A DNA stretch of 64,000 nucleotides. Source: an uncultured Flavobacteriales bacterium. GTDB taxonomy: Bacteria > Bacteroidota > Bacteroidia > Flavobacteriales_G > Salibacteraceae. Both the position numbers and the translations under genes were made by a program. The notes beneath the pieces are model-generated. The model saw only the letters and a program-made list of their open reading frames with translations, was not told the origin of the DNA and did not search any database. The first letter of the stretch is position 1; every line of letters starts with the position of its first letter. The DNA is taken from contig CAJIZE010000002.1 in NCBI GenBank assembly GCA_905181855.1, forward strand, positions 58,043-122,042, given 5' to 3'. Of the stretch, positions 58,401 through 64,000 are shown piece after piece.

Positions 58401-60192
58401 GAATACAACAAGTCAATTGTTTAACCCTGCAGCTTTGAGTTCTGGCAAATACACACTAACATACACCATTACGAATTCAAACAATTGTACAGGATTAGGA
58501 GTCGATACAATGTTAGTTCAATCAAAACCTAGTATTTTATTAGTAAGCTCAACTGATGTTGATTGTAACGGTGGAACAAATGGAGCAATAGATATTGATG
58601 TTCAAGGAACCGGAAACTACAATTATATATGGACCAACGGACTTAAAACGCAAGATTTATTAGGGCTATCCGCCAATTCTTATTCTGTAATTGTAACGGA
58701 CACAAATTCAGGGTGTATAGCAGTTTCTACTATCCCAATCAATGAGCCGGGCATAATTGCATCAATAATTACTGAAACCAACATAAGTTGTTTTGGCGAA
58801 GATGACGGAATTCTGTCCATTTCTAATACCGGAGGAAATCCCCCGTTCAATTATTCTTGGACCGGAGGCTTAGCAGGTAATGTGGTTGATAGTTTAACAA
58901 AAGGTTTATACAACGTTACCATTACCGATGCAAAAAACTGTACAAGTTTTGGTTCGGGAGTAATAACAGAGCCGTCAAAATTGATAGGGCTTGTTAGTTC
59001 ATCAAACGCAAGTTGCAATTCTTCTGTTGATGGTAACGCATCAATTGTAGTGAGCGGTGGAGTTAAGCCATATAACTACCTATGGAGTAATAACAACCAA
59101 ACGAATGCAATTGTAAGTTTAGCAGGCGGCACCTATTATGTTTCAGTGACCGATTCATCTAATTGCCAAATTGTAGATTCGGCCAAGGTAATTCAACCAG
59201 CCCCGTTAACTGTGAGTGCGTATAGTGTTGGCCCAACTTCTTTTTGTGCAGGAGGATCGGTAGTTTTATCGATAAACACAGGTACGTTTATATCGTATCA
59301 ATGGAAATTAAACGGAATAAATATTTCTGGAGCTAATAGCCCTACTTACGTTGCGTCTTTAACTGGAAACTATAGAGCTTCGGTTGTAGATGCAAATGGA
59401 TGTACAGGAAGCTCTAATTCTATTGCGGTTAATATTTTTGCACAACCAACGGTGCATTTAAATGGAGTAGATGCCAATTTTTGTGAGAATGAAGACAGCA
59501 TTTTATTAGCTGGGTTTCCACTCGGTGGGGTTTTTAGTGGTCCAGGGATAGCAGCAAGTTATTTTAATCCTTCGAAACTTAATGTCGGTTCGTACAATAT
59601 AAAGTATGCTTATACTGATGGAAATGGTTGTTCAGATTCGGTTGAGAAAGAAGTATTTATTAGAAGTAAGCCAAATATTACACAGTTGCTAGGCCCAACT
59701 ATGGTTCAACCAAATCAAACGTATAGCTATTTAATTTCGGCTACCAATGGATCAACCTATAACTGGACTGCAACAAACGGAACAGTTACTACCTCAAGCA
59801 GTAATTACGCTAATGTTTTATGGGGTACTGCTGGCATAGGAGACTTACAGATAGTAGAGCTAAACTCATATTCATGTTCCGATACAGGTTCATTTTTTAT
59901 CAGTATCGGTGTTCAGATTGGAGTTACTGAACTAGGTGAAAACATTTCGATTGATGTTTATCCAAACCCTGCATCAACTAGCTTAAATGTAAAGTTGGCA
60001 AATGCTAAAGGAAGTTACGAGTTTAATTTGGTTGATGGAAACGGTAGACTAATTCAATCATTAGGAACAGCAAAAGTAGAATTCGATAACCAAGTGTTTA
60101 CATACCCTTTAAGCGATTTGGCTGCTGGTTTGTGCTTTCTAAACGTTCGGTATAATGGCATTGATAAGTACATCCCGATTGTTATAAAATAA
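49492..60192 (+). CDS. 3566-residue T9SS-exported protein: BNR propeller, SprB, MAM-like and PKD repeats
   Basis: Very large surface or secreted protein; function unknown, adhesion or gliding is a guess from domain class. Signal peptide 'LLVSILFIGLGNAVTA', cut before Q. Residues about 90-800 form a sialidase/VPS10-like beta-propeller with Asp-boxes ('SINGGSTWTQIS' at ~203, 'SSNGGTSWTQVL' ~262, 'TTNHGTSWTTK' ~367, 'TTDGGTNWAQIS' ~422, 'SSNGGTSWSSK' ~709). Three MAM-like jelly-roll domains (~883-1053, 1136-1300, 1383-1543) alternate with SprB-like repeats; about 11 SprB repeats are recognisable overall (~813-1930 and ~3020-3240). In between are three copies of a roughly 300-350-residue block of Ig/PKD-like units, each with 'GxDxxxxSGQ' and 'CxGDS/T' phrases. 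The C-terminus 'VYPNPASTSLNVKLANAKG' is a T9SS type A sorting domain. A variant box TACTTTG lies at 49433. Confidence 0.92.
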   Translation: MFQLNKLLVSILFIGLGNAVTAQPFQSRKAFEDYLNSHPYSLRKPISEDELKKIPKKDRPDLAFEQDFLRTLDPATGTPDYLGLAAIAQQINAPAQLTQLVPGASASIPWVERGPNNVGGRTRALVYDPNDATGKKVWAGGVTGGLWFNNDITSGASQWQNVNDFWDNLMVSCIAYDPNNSMIMYVGTGESYTGSGRGAGIWKSINGGSTWTQISSTTNFYYLNDITVRDESGSSVLYAAVDGRYYMGIFHGAADAGLQRSSNGGTSWTQVLPNVPSQTINFTPSDIELGADNRIWVGTRRSPYGATDRGGGRILFSDNGTSWTTSHSVSVTNGYGRVELACAPSDSAVVYGLVENLNKLETIVQTTNHGTSWTTKNEPISDDSSTPSSDITRNQAGYDLIAAVDPNNSNTLIVGGINLHRTTDGGTNWAQISKWTNGYGMGSKSYSVVHADQHQIVFKNGSSSEALIGNDGGVFYTNAIQNAATSNVFSARNTGYNVTQFYACALHPTAGSQSAFGGAQDNGTQEFSNAGVSGTTEKTGGDGAFCFISKTSPGHRITSYVYNAFYHFDAANNFTQIINDDTTGSFINTADLDDNLGILYTYRDINELYRVTGINSSFPVAPQILTVPFGAEVSALKVSPFTTASTKLFVGTVAGSLIKVENANTNTTIRTDLTNASFPTGTISSIEFGATENDIAVTFSNYGVVSVFYSSNGGTSWSSKEGNLPNMPIRWILINPNNTNEAIVATEIGVWGTDDFQATIPTWAISNNGLANVRVNMLQHRSSDNMVIAATYGRGLFESNAFALSGALSLSATTNDPTCLGNNGSINLTVTGGAPPYNYAWSNSDTMQNLSNLNAGSFKVIVTDSLGTKDSLTEVLTAGLAIASFPYNESFENTFGLWYNDTVTDQIDWEFDFNGTPTGNTGPSGPSNGAFYIRIESSFPNAGNAAPGDEAHLVSPCVDLSNATAPFIAFENHQYANRFGQAQNPILTLSADSGNGNWFTLFTQSGNQGDKWNRDTVFLSAYIDQALKFRFTAKVATQGVQWTSDIGLDNLYISKAAPIVVDSLLVVQPKCTGLSTGSVSIQATGGQGPLTYAWSNGFIGQFAVGLASNIYDVSITDTVGSLHIEQIQIESKQLITNFPYNESFEKSFGIWSNINSDQIDWFVDSAASPTNGTGPNGPNDGSYFLRIESSFLPTGDSAILNGPCIDLANASAPLFALQTHQRSQQGFNQGNPNLRIQVDTGDGSWINEMNRTGNLGNQWNLDTIDLSVYIGKTISLRIIATLGATLPQTTDIGLDGFFIQKDPALYLDSIVTVHPNCSDSIGEIRIYPGGGLLPYTYLWTDGDTNSQKAGLPAGTYSVQISDGYGQLIDTNITIGSITVTNFNYTYDWESGFELWRQSQNDDFDWRLNTGGTNSGGTGPGSANTNNVYIYCETSAADGVSGGDRSTIISPCYNLNGLPAPKFAIENHTYGNPVASLLLEVDTGKGNWQTFALRNASANQDWNLDTLDLFLVKNKTVQFRVTTFVAASGNAYQSDMALDEITVEKGELLQFTNLSKQVATCVGLNDGSISVKVKGGYAPYTFVWSNGDSTASAQNITSGTYSVTVYDAYGDFIDTSASIFDYITISVTSTITDVSCVTASDGSIAVAGSGSIFTPYSYLWNNGDTNATAVSLDTGVYMVTISDQLGCQGTRTDTLFPPNSLNLITISTNESCTGLVNGTATTTPSAGTSPYTYLWSNGDTTSTINNLAIGKYYVLVKDANLCQSIDSVLILSGGSLSYTDSIINVGCFGDTTGAIYINSSSSNYNYAWNTGDTAQNVTGLDSNRYILTISDASCTLNDTFYVSHPAPLSFTSLISHVSCGSTNNGNILVTPAGGTSPYSYTWPIGTNAIDSFAFNLVADTILISVTDNNSCFESKSLIVNPSSNVQLTFNSVPDQCQGSNLITLVATPLGGVFKGPNVIGSLFNTTGLSAGVKTLKYVYSDTLGCSDSIIQQVSIDTIPKVFGSAIGPFCNNADTLTLNNMTPSGGEYFIDGILETTLNPANYNPGFKTFKYKVINQCGGDSVVSSITILNAPKMSAGADQTLFSGDSAIMDGQLVGPPFNIAYTWQPSAGVINPTGLKTATINLFANQTYGLVAEDTTTNCVAVDSVTIFVGVSNVQVTASAQLDTLCPGSSTLLQAIPTGAAATVNYRWTPGNSVSDSTISNPTATVNQFTTYRVIADDGTSSDTAYVPVFMRQEPQMYLPIFGNFCTTYPPFSLNGVGSPLGGTFTVDGIVATIIAPSTLSIGNHTVEYSFTNIYGCTGTITRTMNIEQSPIVQFTALANVCEGSGSFSLTGGTPTGGAYSGSGVNNNQYNAGSSGIDTIMYKYSATNGCADSVFQSIVVNASPLVNAGNDTSISSGQTVNLLGTATGSNLIYSWTPIAFVSAPTSLSTVSTALTVSTLFELTVINQTTGCTSVDDKLVSVIGGPLSVTASTATSTICDGDSAMLQALAGGGTGNYSYQWSSTGLNNSQISNPITAPDSTTSFSVTVSDGVNSAIGSVVINVTQAPSISYGNYGPFCSDDTLSLLPNISPSGGVFSGQGVSLSSFNPSLAGTGQVPIYYDLSYGLTCSLQDSVMVTVNAIPSVFFNLTSGICNNEAPILLSGGTPSGGFYSGLSIANQIFDPSIGAGSYPLTYNYTDTNGCSAQHTRLMQVYDAPIVSAGLDQVIQTGQVASLAGVFSGGSGNTNSAWSPLATILTPTQLNTQTIALTSSTLFTLTVSDASFSCVSTDDILVTVAGGPLLVSAVVNVDSICSGDTTSLLAIASGGSGVYSYSWNNAGSLNNSTSLNPLAYPNTTTTYQVTVNDGSTTASTNVTLNINQNPTITFGGLAGVCNDQSKVILNSASPIGGQYFGTGVTSGKFDPITAGSGFHAITYKYTDSNGCYNSSTQNITVFGVPTVSLNLTKDTACEGGNSFLLGGGAPGGGTYSWANTTSQLFNPAALSSGKYTLTYTITNSNNCTGLGVDTMLVQSKPSILLVSSTDVDCNGGTNGAIDIDVQGTGNYNYIWTNGLKTQDLLGLSANSYSVIVTDTNSGCIAVSTIPINEPGIIASIITETNISCFGEDDGILSISNTGGNPPFNYSWTGGLAGNVVDSLTKGLYNVTITDAKNCTSFGSGVITEPSKLIGLVSSSNASCNSSVDGNASIVVSGGVKPYNYLWSNNNQTNAIVSLAGGTYYVSVTDSSNCQIVDSAKVIQPAPLTVSAYSVGPTSFCAGGSVVLSINTGTFISYQWKLNGINISGANSPTYVASLTGNYRASVVDANGCTGSSNSIAVNIFAQPTVHLNGVDANFCENEDSILLAGFPLGGVFSGPGIAASYFNPSKLNVGSYNIKYAYTDGNGCSDSVEKEVFIRSKPNITQLLGPTMVQPNQTYSYLISATNGSTYNWTATNGTVTTSSSNYANVLWGTAGIGDLQIVELNSYSCSDTGSFFISIGVQIGVTELGENISIDVYPNPASTSLNVKLANAKGSYEFNLVDGNGRLIQSLGTAKVEFDNQVFTYPLSDLAAGLCFLNVRYNGIDKYIPIVIK

Positions 60193-60293
60193 TTGAGTAA
60201 AGACTTAAACTACTCCTGTTTCAAAGGAGGTAAGAGAGGTATCAATTACTTATTTTTACAGTCCAATAATTTTATAACAAAACAGAACTTACA

Positions 60294-61835
60294 ATGTCTG
60301 AAAAAATTAAAGTTTTAGAAGAGAAAATTGCTGAAGCAATTTTAGGCGGAGGGCAAAATAGGATTGATGCTCAACATAAAAAAGGTAAGCTTACAGCCCG
60401 CGAAAGGATTCATTTTTTATTGGATCAAGGGTCTTTTCAAGAAATGGGGCAACTTGTTACACATCGCTCAGTTAATTTTGGTTTAGACAAACAAAGGTTT
60501 TTAGGCGATGGTGTAGTAACTGGCTATGGAACCATTGAGGGAAGGTTGGTTTATGTTTTTTCGCAAGATTTTACCGTTTTAGGCGGGTCACTTGCTGAGG
60601 CACATGCTGAAAAAATTGTAAAGATTATGGATCTTGCAATGAAAAATGGAGCGCCAGTTATTGGTCTAAACGATTCAGGTGGAGCAAGAATTCAAGAAGG
60701 TGTTGTTTCTCTAGGTGGCTATGCTGATATTTTTTATAGAAATACTCTAGCATCAGGTGTAATACCTCAATTGTCAGCAATTTTAGGCCCTTGTGCGGGT
60801 GGTGCGGTTTATTCACCGGCTCTTACAGATTTCATCTTGATGGTTGAAAAAACATCTTACATGTTTGTAACAGGGCCTAATGTGGTTAAAACTGTTACTA
60901 ACGAAGAAGTCTCTGCTGAAGAGCTTGGAGGAGCATCAACACATTCAAATAAATCAGGGGTAACCCATTTTTCTTGTAAAAACGAAATAGAAGCCATTAG
61001 CTCTCTTAAAAAACTATTATCATACGTACCTCAAAATTGCGAAGAGCAAGCACCATCAGCACCTTATACTGCTAGCAATGAAGATAGACCAGGGTTAAAC
61101 AATATTATACCCGAAAACCCTAATCAACCTTATGATATTAGGGATGTAATTGAAGGTACCGTTGATGACGACACTTTCTTTGAAGTACATAAAAATTATG
61201 CTGAAAATATTGTTGTAGGTTTTTCAAGACTTGCAGGGAGGTCGATTGGTGTTGTTGCAAATCAACCAGCTGTTTTAGCGGGTTGTTTGGATGTAGAATC
61301 ATCAAAAAAAGCAGCCCGTTTTGTTCGCTTCTGCGACGCATTTAATATTCCACTTTTAGTTTTTGAAGACGTTCCAGGCTTTTTACCAGGAACAGATCAA
61401 GAATGGAACGCCATTATTACTAACGGAGCTAAGTTATTGTATGCTTTTAGTGAAGCAACAGTACCAAGAGTTACGGTGATTACGCGCAAAGCATATGGTG
61501 GAGCGTACGATGTAATGAACTCAAAACACATCGGTGCAGACATGAATTTCGCCTGGCCAATTGCTGAAATTGCGGTAATGGGAGCAAAGGGCGCAGCAGA
61601 AATAATTTTCAGAAAAGAAATAGCATCTTCAGAGAATCCAGCGGAGAAGCACAAAGAAAAAGAAGGCGAATATGCAGAATTGTTTGCTCATCCTTATAAT
61701 GCAGCGGCAAGGGGTTATGTTGATGAAATTATTAAACCAAATGAAACCAGAGAAAAGCTAATAAAAGCTTTTAGAATGCTAGAAAACAAGGTTGATAATT
61801 TACCACGTAAAAAACATGGTAATATTCCACTTTAA
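60294..61835 (+). CDS. pccB: Acyl-CoA carboxylase carboxyltransferase (propionyl-CoA carboxylase beta) subunit
   Basis: Transfers the carboxyl group from biotin to an acyl-CoA, most likely propionyl-CoA, giving (S)-methylmalonyl-CoA. Two crotonase-like halves are visible. The first has '[18 protein letters not shown]', '[18 protein letters not shown]' and '[20 protein letters not shown]' and the oxyanion segment '[18 protein letters not shown]'. The second has '[20 protein letters not shown]', '[14 protein letters not shown]' and '[21 protein letters not shown]'. Length 513 is normal. The biotin carboxylase/carrier subunit is not in the window. The epimerase at 30374-30775 would take its product. 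A methylmalonyl-CoA decarboxylase alpha subunit is the main alternative. Confidence 0.93.
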   Translation: MSEKIKVLEEKIAEAILGGGQNRIDAQHKKGKLTARERIHFLLDQGSFQEMGQLVTHRSVNFGLDKQRFLGDGVVTGYGTIEGRLVYVFSQDFTVLGGSLAEAHAEKIVKIMDLAMKNGAPVIGLNDSGGARIQEGVVSLGGYADIFYRNTLASGVIPQLSAILGPCAGGAVYSPALTDFILMVEKTSYMFVTGPNVVKTVTNEEVSAEELGGASTHSNKSGVTHFSCKNEIEAISSLKKLLSYVPQNCEEQAPSAPYTASNEDRPGLNNIIPENPNQPYDIRDVIEGTVDDDTFFEVHKNYAENIVVGFSRLAGRSIGVVANQPAVLAGCLDVESSKKAARFVRFCDAFNIPLLVFEDVPGFLPGTDQEWNAIITNGAKLLYAFSEATVPRVTVITRKAYGGAYDVMNSKHIGADMNFAWPIAEIAVMGAKGAAEIIFRKEIASSENPAEKHKEKEGEYAELFAHPYNAAARGYVDEIIKPNETREKLIKAFRMLENKVDNLPRKKHGNIPL

Positions 61836-62083
61836 AAAAACTACTTTTATTTTTGTTTGTCTTAGTTAGCACAGCAGGATTTTCGCAAACAACTGATTTA
61901 TTTATAACGGAATATGCCGAAGGCTCTTCAAGTCACAAATATTTAGAGCTTTACAATGGAACGGGCGCTTCGATTAATTTAGCCAACTATGAGCTTTGGA
62001 GAACATCCAACGGTAACTCTACCATATTTACATTTCACAGTGGCCACCTTTGGGGCATTCCCTTTTTGAGAAAACAAACCTAA
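61823..62083 (+). pseudogene. Truncated lamin-tail-domain secreted protein, start codon lost
   Basis: The frame reads [20 protein letters not shown], then 'TTDLFITEYAEGSSSHKYLE', 'LYNGTGASINLANYELWRTS' and stops at 62083. This is a signal peptide (cut GFS-Q) followed by the first half of a lamin-tail domain, common in T9SS-exported proteins and normally continued for hundreds of residues. No ATG precedes it: where 'ATGAAAAAACTACTT' would be expected the sequence is TTAAAAAAACTACTT, overlapping the pccB stop. TTG at 61853 is in frame but would remove most of the signal peptide. The final residues no longer resemble the domain. Read as a 5' remnant of a lost gene. Confidence 0.7.
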
Positions 62084-62171
62084 TTGTTTTATATTTTAAA
62101 CATCCTTTTTGAAATATTAGATGATGATAAAAGATTAGCTACATCTAGTCCTGGTTTTATAGAACAATTCA

Positions 62172-62194
62172 AAGGCTCATTAAAATGAGCTTTT
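62172..62194 (+). terminator. Intrinsic terminator downstream of pccB and the truncated gene
   Basis: AAGGCTCAT (62172-62180), loop TAAA, ATGAGCTTT (62185-62193) and a final T: a 9-bp stem with one G-U pair and a short U-tract. It is the most convincing hairpin of the window. Confidence 0.65.
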
Positions 62195-62215
62195 AGGAGC
62201 ATATTTGCTTTAAAT

Positions 62216-62249
62216 ATTTAGGTTAAAAATTGGTTAACTTAACCTAAAT
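62216..62249. repeat. Perfect 11-bp inverted repeat upstream of the LamG-protein promoter
   Basis: ATTTAGGTTAA (62216-62226) and TTAACCTAAAT (62239-62249) are exact reverse complements with a 12-base spacer, about 14 bases upstream of a -33 TTG. ACCTAA recurs at 62251. It may be an operator; there is no T-run on either side that makes it an obvious terminator. Confidence 0.6.
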
Positions 62250-62262
62250 TACCTAATTTTTC

Positions 62263-62293
62263 TTGTAAACCGTTATAGAACAGTATAATTTTG
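62263..62293 (+). promoter_or_regulatory. Bacteroidota promoter: TTG - 20 bases - TAATTTTG
   Basis: TTG at 62263-62265 and TAATTTTG at 62286-62293 are separated by exactly 20 bases, fitting both elements and the spacing of the Bacteroidota consensus. It ends 28 bases before the ATG at 62322. It is the only promoter in this window with both elements at normal spacing. Confidence 0.75.
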
Positions 62294-62321
62294 AAAAATT
62301 AATAAGATTAAGATATTGACT

Positions 62322-64000
62322 ATGAAAAAAACATACACCTTACTAGTAGTAGTAATACTAACAGTAAATGTCTTTGCACAAATACCAAATTATTTCCCAG
62401 TGAATGGTTTAGTAGGTTATTATCCTTTTAATGGGAATGCTAATGATGCAAGTGTCTTAGGAAACAACGGAACGATTAATGGTGCAACGTTGACCAGTGA
62501 TAGGAATAGTTCCGCTAATTCGGCTTATTATTTTGATGGAACAAATGACAACATAATTGCTGCACCTATTTCAGCTATTACTAATTCGGTGAGTATTTCC
62601 TTGTGGATAAAAAATGATAATAATTCAGGAGAATGGAACGGTATCATAACAAATCAACCAAATTCTAATGGTGGTTTTTTACTTCAAGAACATTCAAGCA
62701 ACAAATATGATTGGGCTGTGGCAAAAGGCGGTGGGTATAACGATCTTTGGTCTGTCAGTTCAATAACAAATCAGTGGGATCATTTTGTTTGCATCATATA
62801 TAACAATCAGATGAAGATTTACATAAATGGAAGTTTAGATAATAGCTCCAATATTGGATCATCTATATTGTCTTCCTCTGGTAACCTTTGTTTTGGGTCA
62901 AGATACAGTAATGAGTGGTTTAAAGGTAAATTAGACGATATAGGCATATGGAACCGGGCATTAACCCAACAAGAAATTACAGGTCTTTACAACAGTTGCA
63001 CGCCAAATACATCAACAGATACACAAACCGCTTGTGATTCTTATACTTGGATGGATGGAAATACGTATACAGCATCAAATAACATAGCAACACACACATT
63101 AACCAATGCAGCGGGTTGTGATAGTGTTGTAACGCTTAACCTTACTATTAATCAATCAGATAGTTCATTCACCACCGTTACCGCTTGTGATTCTTACACC
63201 TGGAATGATAGTACCTACACTCAAAGTGGAACATATTCTTATAATTCTGTTGTTAATAATAGTAACAACAGTTATTCTGGTAATTTTAATGGTGGTAATG
63301 ATTACATTAATATTGGAAGACCGCTCAATTTATATAATGGTAATGTCGGTTCTTTTTCTGTTTGGTTTAAATCTACTGCATCAACTGGAGATAGAGTATT
63401 TATTTCCAATGATACTCAACCAACAAATCCTGAATTAAATTTTGGCCTTGTTAATGGCTTTGTATATGTGAGTGGTGGTCCAAGTACACCAAAGATAACC
63501 TCCACAAATACCTATACTGATGGACTATGGCATCATGCAGTTGCTATCAAAAGTGGAAGTAATTGTGTGGAATTATATGTTGACAACCAATATATTGGAA
63601 TTAATTGTAGTGGCTCTGGAAATATGGATACTGGTGATAATTATTTTATTGGAGATAATCGTACTTCAGGACAGAAGGATTATATAGGGCTCTTGGATGA
63701 GTTTAGAATTTATGACAAAGTATTAAGTAGCACTGAGGTAAGTGACCTGTTTAATTATAATTGTGGTGGTGGTGCAATTAGTAATCTTGTAGCTTATTAT
63801 GATTTTGAGGCAGGATCTGGAAGTATGGGTGGAATGATGCAAAATATGACCAATCCTTGGAATACAAATGTACCAGCACAAACTTGTGTAGCATCTTTAA
63901 CTAATATAAACGGTTGTGATAGTGTTGCAACCCTTAACCTAACTATTAACCCAACTTATTTCACTCAGGTATCAGCAACCATTTGTGATGATGCGGTTTA
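62322..64000 (+). CDS. LamG-domain secreted protein with Cys repeats (3' end outside window)
   Basis: The frame is open from ATG 62322 to the window end (559 complete codons), so the gene is partial. Signal peptide 'TLLVVVILTVNVFA', cut before Q. Residues about 23-227 form a concanavalin-like LamG domain: 'GLVGYYPFNGNANDASVLGN', 'SAYYFDGTNDNI', 'KGKLDDIGIWNRALTQQEI'. A repeat follows ('TACDSYTWMDGNTYTASN' to 'NAAGCDSVVTLNLTIN'). A second repeat begins at 'TACDSYTWNDSTYTQSGTY' and resumes only at 'TNINGCDSVATLNLTIN'. Between them (about residues 307-525) is a second LamG domain ('SYSGNFNGGNDYINIG' to 'LLDEFRIYDKVLSSTEV'). Proteins of this plan normally end in a T9SS sorting domain, which would lie beyond the window. 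Carbohydrate or surface binding is plausible but unproven. Confidence 0.88.
   Translation, partial: MKKTYTLLVVVILTVNVFAQIPNYFPVNGLVGYYPFNGNANDASVLGNNGTINGATLTSDRNSSANSAYYFDGTNDNIIAAPISAITNSVSISLWIKNDNNSGEWNGIITNQPNSNGGFLLQEHSSNKYDWAVAKGGGYNDLWSVSSITNQWDHFVCIIYNNQMKIYINGSLDNSSNIGSSILSSSGNLCFGSRYSNEWFKGKLDDIGIWNRALTQQEITGLYNSCTPNTSTDTQTACDSYTWMDGNTYTASNNIATHTLTNAAGCDSVVTLNLTINQSDSSFTTVTACDSYTWNDSTYTQSGTYSYNSVVNNSNNSYSGNFNGGNDYINIGRPLNLYNGNVGSFSVWFKSTASTGDRVFISNDTQPTNPELNFGLVNGFVYVSGGPSTPKITSTNTYTDGLWHHAVAIKSGSNCVELYVDNQYIGINCSGSGNMDTGDNYFIGDNRTSGQKDYIGLLDEFRIYDKVLSSTEVSDLFNYNCGGGAISNLVAYYDFEAGSGSMGGMMQNMTNPWNTNVPAQTCVASLTNINGCDSVATLNLTINPTYFTQVSATICDDAV

Noticed and set aside
51900..59960. Repeated phrases such as GGAGTAATGG and TATGGTCC-like blocks suggestive of a repeat array
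   Set aside because: They are in-frame protein repeats (SprB and Ig/PKD-like units) with variable spacing and divergent DNA, not CRISPR or satellite DNA.
60212..60231. Hairpin CTCCT/AGGAG containing a perfect Shine-Dalgarno-like AAAGGAGGT upstream of pccB
   Set aside because: It is over 60 bases from the ATG, no start codon follows at the right distance, and such a match is expected by chance in 64 kb.
1..64000. Search for tRNA/rRNA genes, insertion sequences, prophage or defence systems
   Set aside because: Nearly all the sequence is accounted for by identified genes; the remaining gaps showed no cloverleaf, transposase, integrase, restriction or toxin-antitoxin genes by reading.

Overview
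This window looks like chromosomal DNA of a low-GC, free-living or marine Bacteroidota, probably a Flavobacteriales relative near Crocinitomicaceae/Cryomorphaceae. The evidence is seen in the sequence. Several secreted proteins end in type IX secretion (T9SS) sorting domains of both kinds: the short 'YPNP' type A and the 'TPNGDGxND' gliding-motility type B. SprB-like repeats are present. Promoter boxes of the Bacteroidota form TAnnTTTG precede several genes, and Shine-Dalgarno sequences are essentially absent. The gene order DUF4271-hemD-rnpA-S41 protease is typical of the phylum. No rRNA, tRNA, CRISPR array, insertion sequence or prophage was seen.

Layout. 1-5840: a tripartite RND efflux operon (TolC-like, membrane-fusion lipoprotein, RND pump), cut at its 5' end by the window. 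6084-12393: housekeeping genes tadA, aspS and a metB-type PLP enzyme, then a secreted M43 metalloprotease. 12977-19393: minus-strand trhO, polA, a lipoprotein glutaminyl-cyclase/M28 enzyme and an SDR-type threonine dehydrogenase. 19597-25270: a broken secreted-protein gene, then a minus-strand run of OmpA/choice-of-anchor-L protein, polyprenyl synthase, rfbA and an MMPL-type RND exporter. 25460-31838: an unknown lipoprotein, metF, ferritin, RNase R, methylmalonyl-CoA epimerase and an FAD oxidoreductase. 31949-42538: two giant tandem paralogues with type B C-termini and a third, decayed copy. 42741-48131: a minus-strand operon of DUF4271, hemD, rnpA, S41 protease and O-antigen ligase-like protein, rich in TTG starts. 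48195-61835: glutaryl-CoA dehydrogenase, a 3566-residue secreted protein and pccB. 61823-64000: a truncated lamin-tail-domain gene and the 5' part of a LamG-domain secreted protein that runs off the window.

How it fits together. Much of the coding capacity goes to large surface or secreted proteins delivered by T9SS; the T9SS machinery itself is not in this window. The lipoprotein at 17382-18443 reads as a periplasmic glutaminyl cyclase. Most of the secreted proteins here have a predicted signal-peptidase cut that leaves glutamine first, which would make them substrates. The metabolic genes point to methionine/one-carbon metabolism (metB, metF) and odd-chain/amino-acid catabolism (glutaryl-CoA dehydrogenase, pccB, methylmalonyl-CoA epimerase, threonine dehydrogenase).

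The least ordinary features are: the decaying third copy of the giant gliding-type protein; a roughly 200-residue module inserted at the same point inside an Ig/PKD-like domain in both intact copies; a LamG domain that splits a Cys-containing repeat; two 5' remnants of secreted-protein genes; and an unexplained imperfect palindrome at 14251-14318. I did not find a clearly undescribed multi-gene system.
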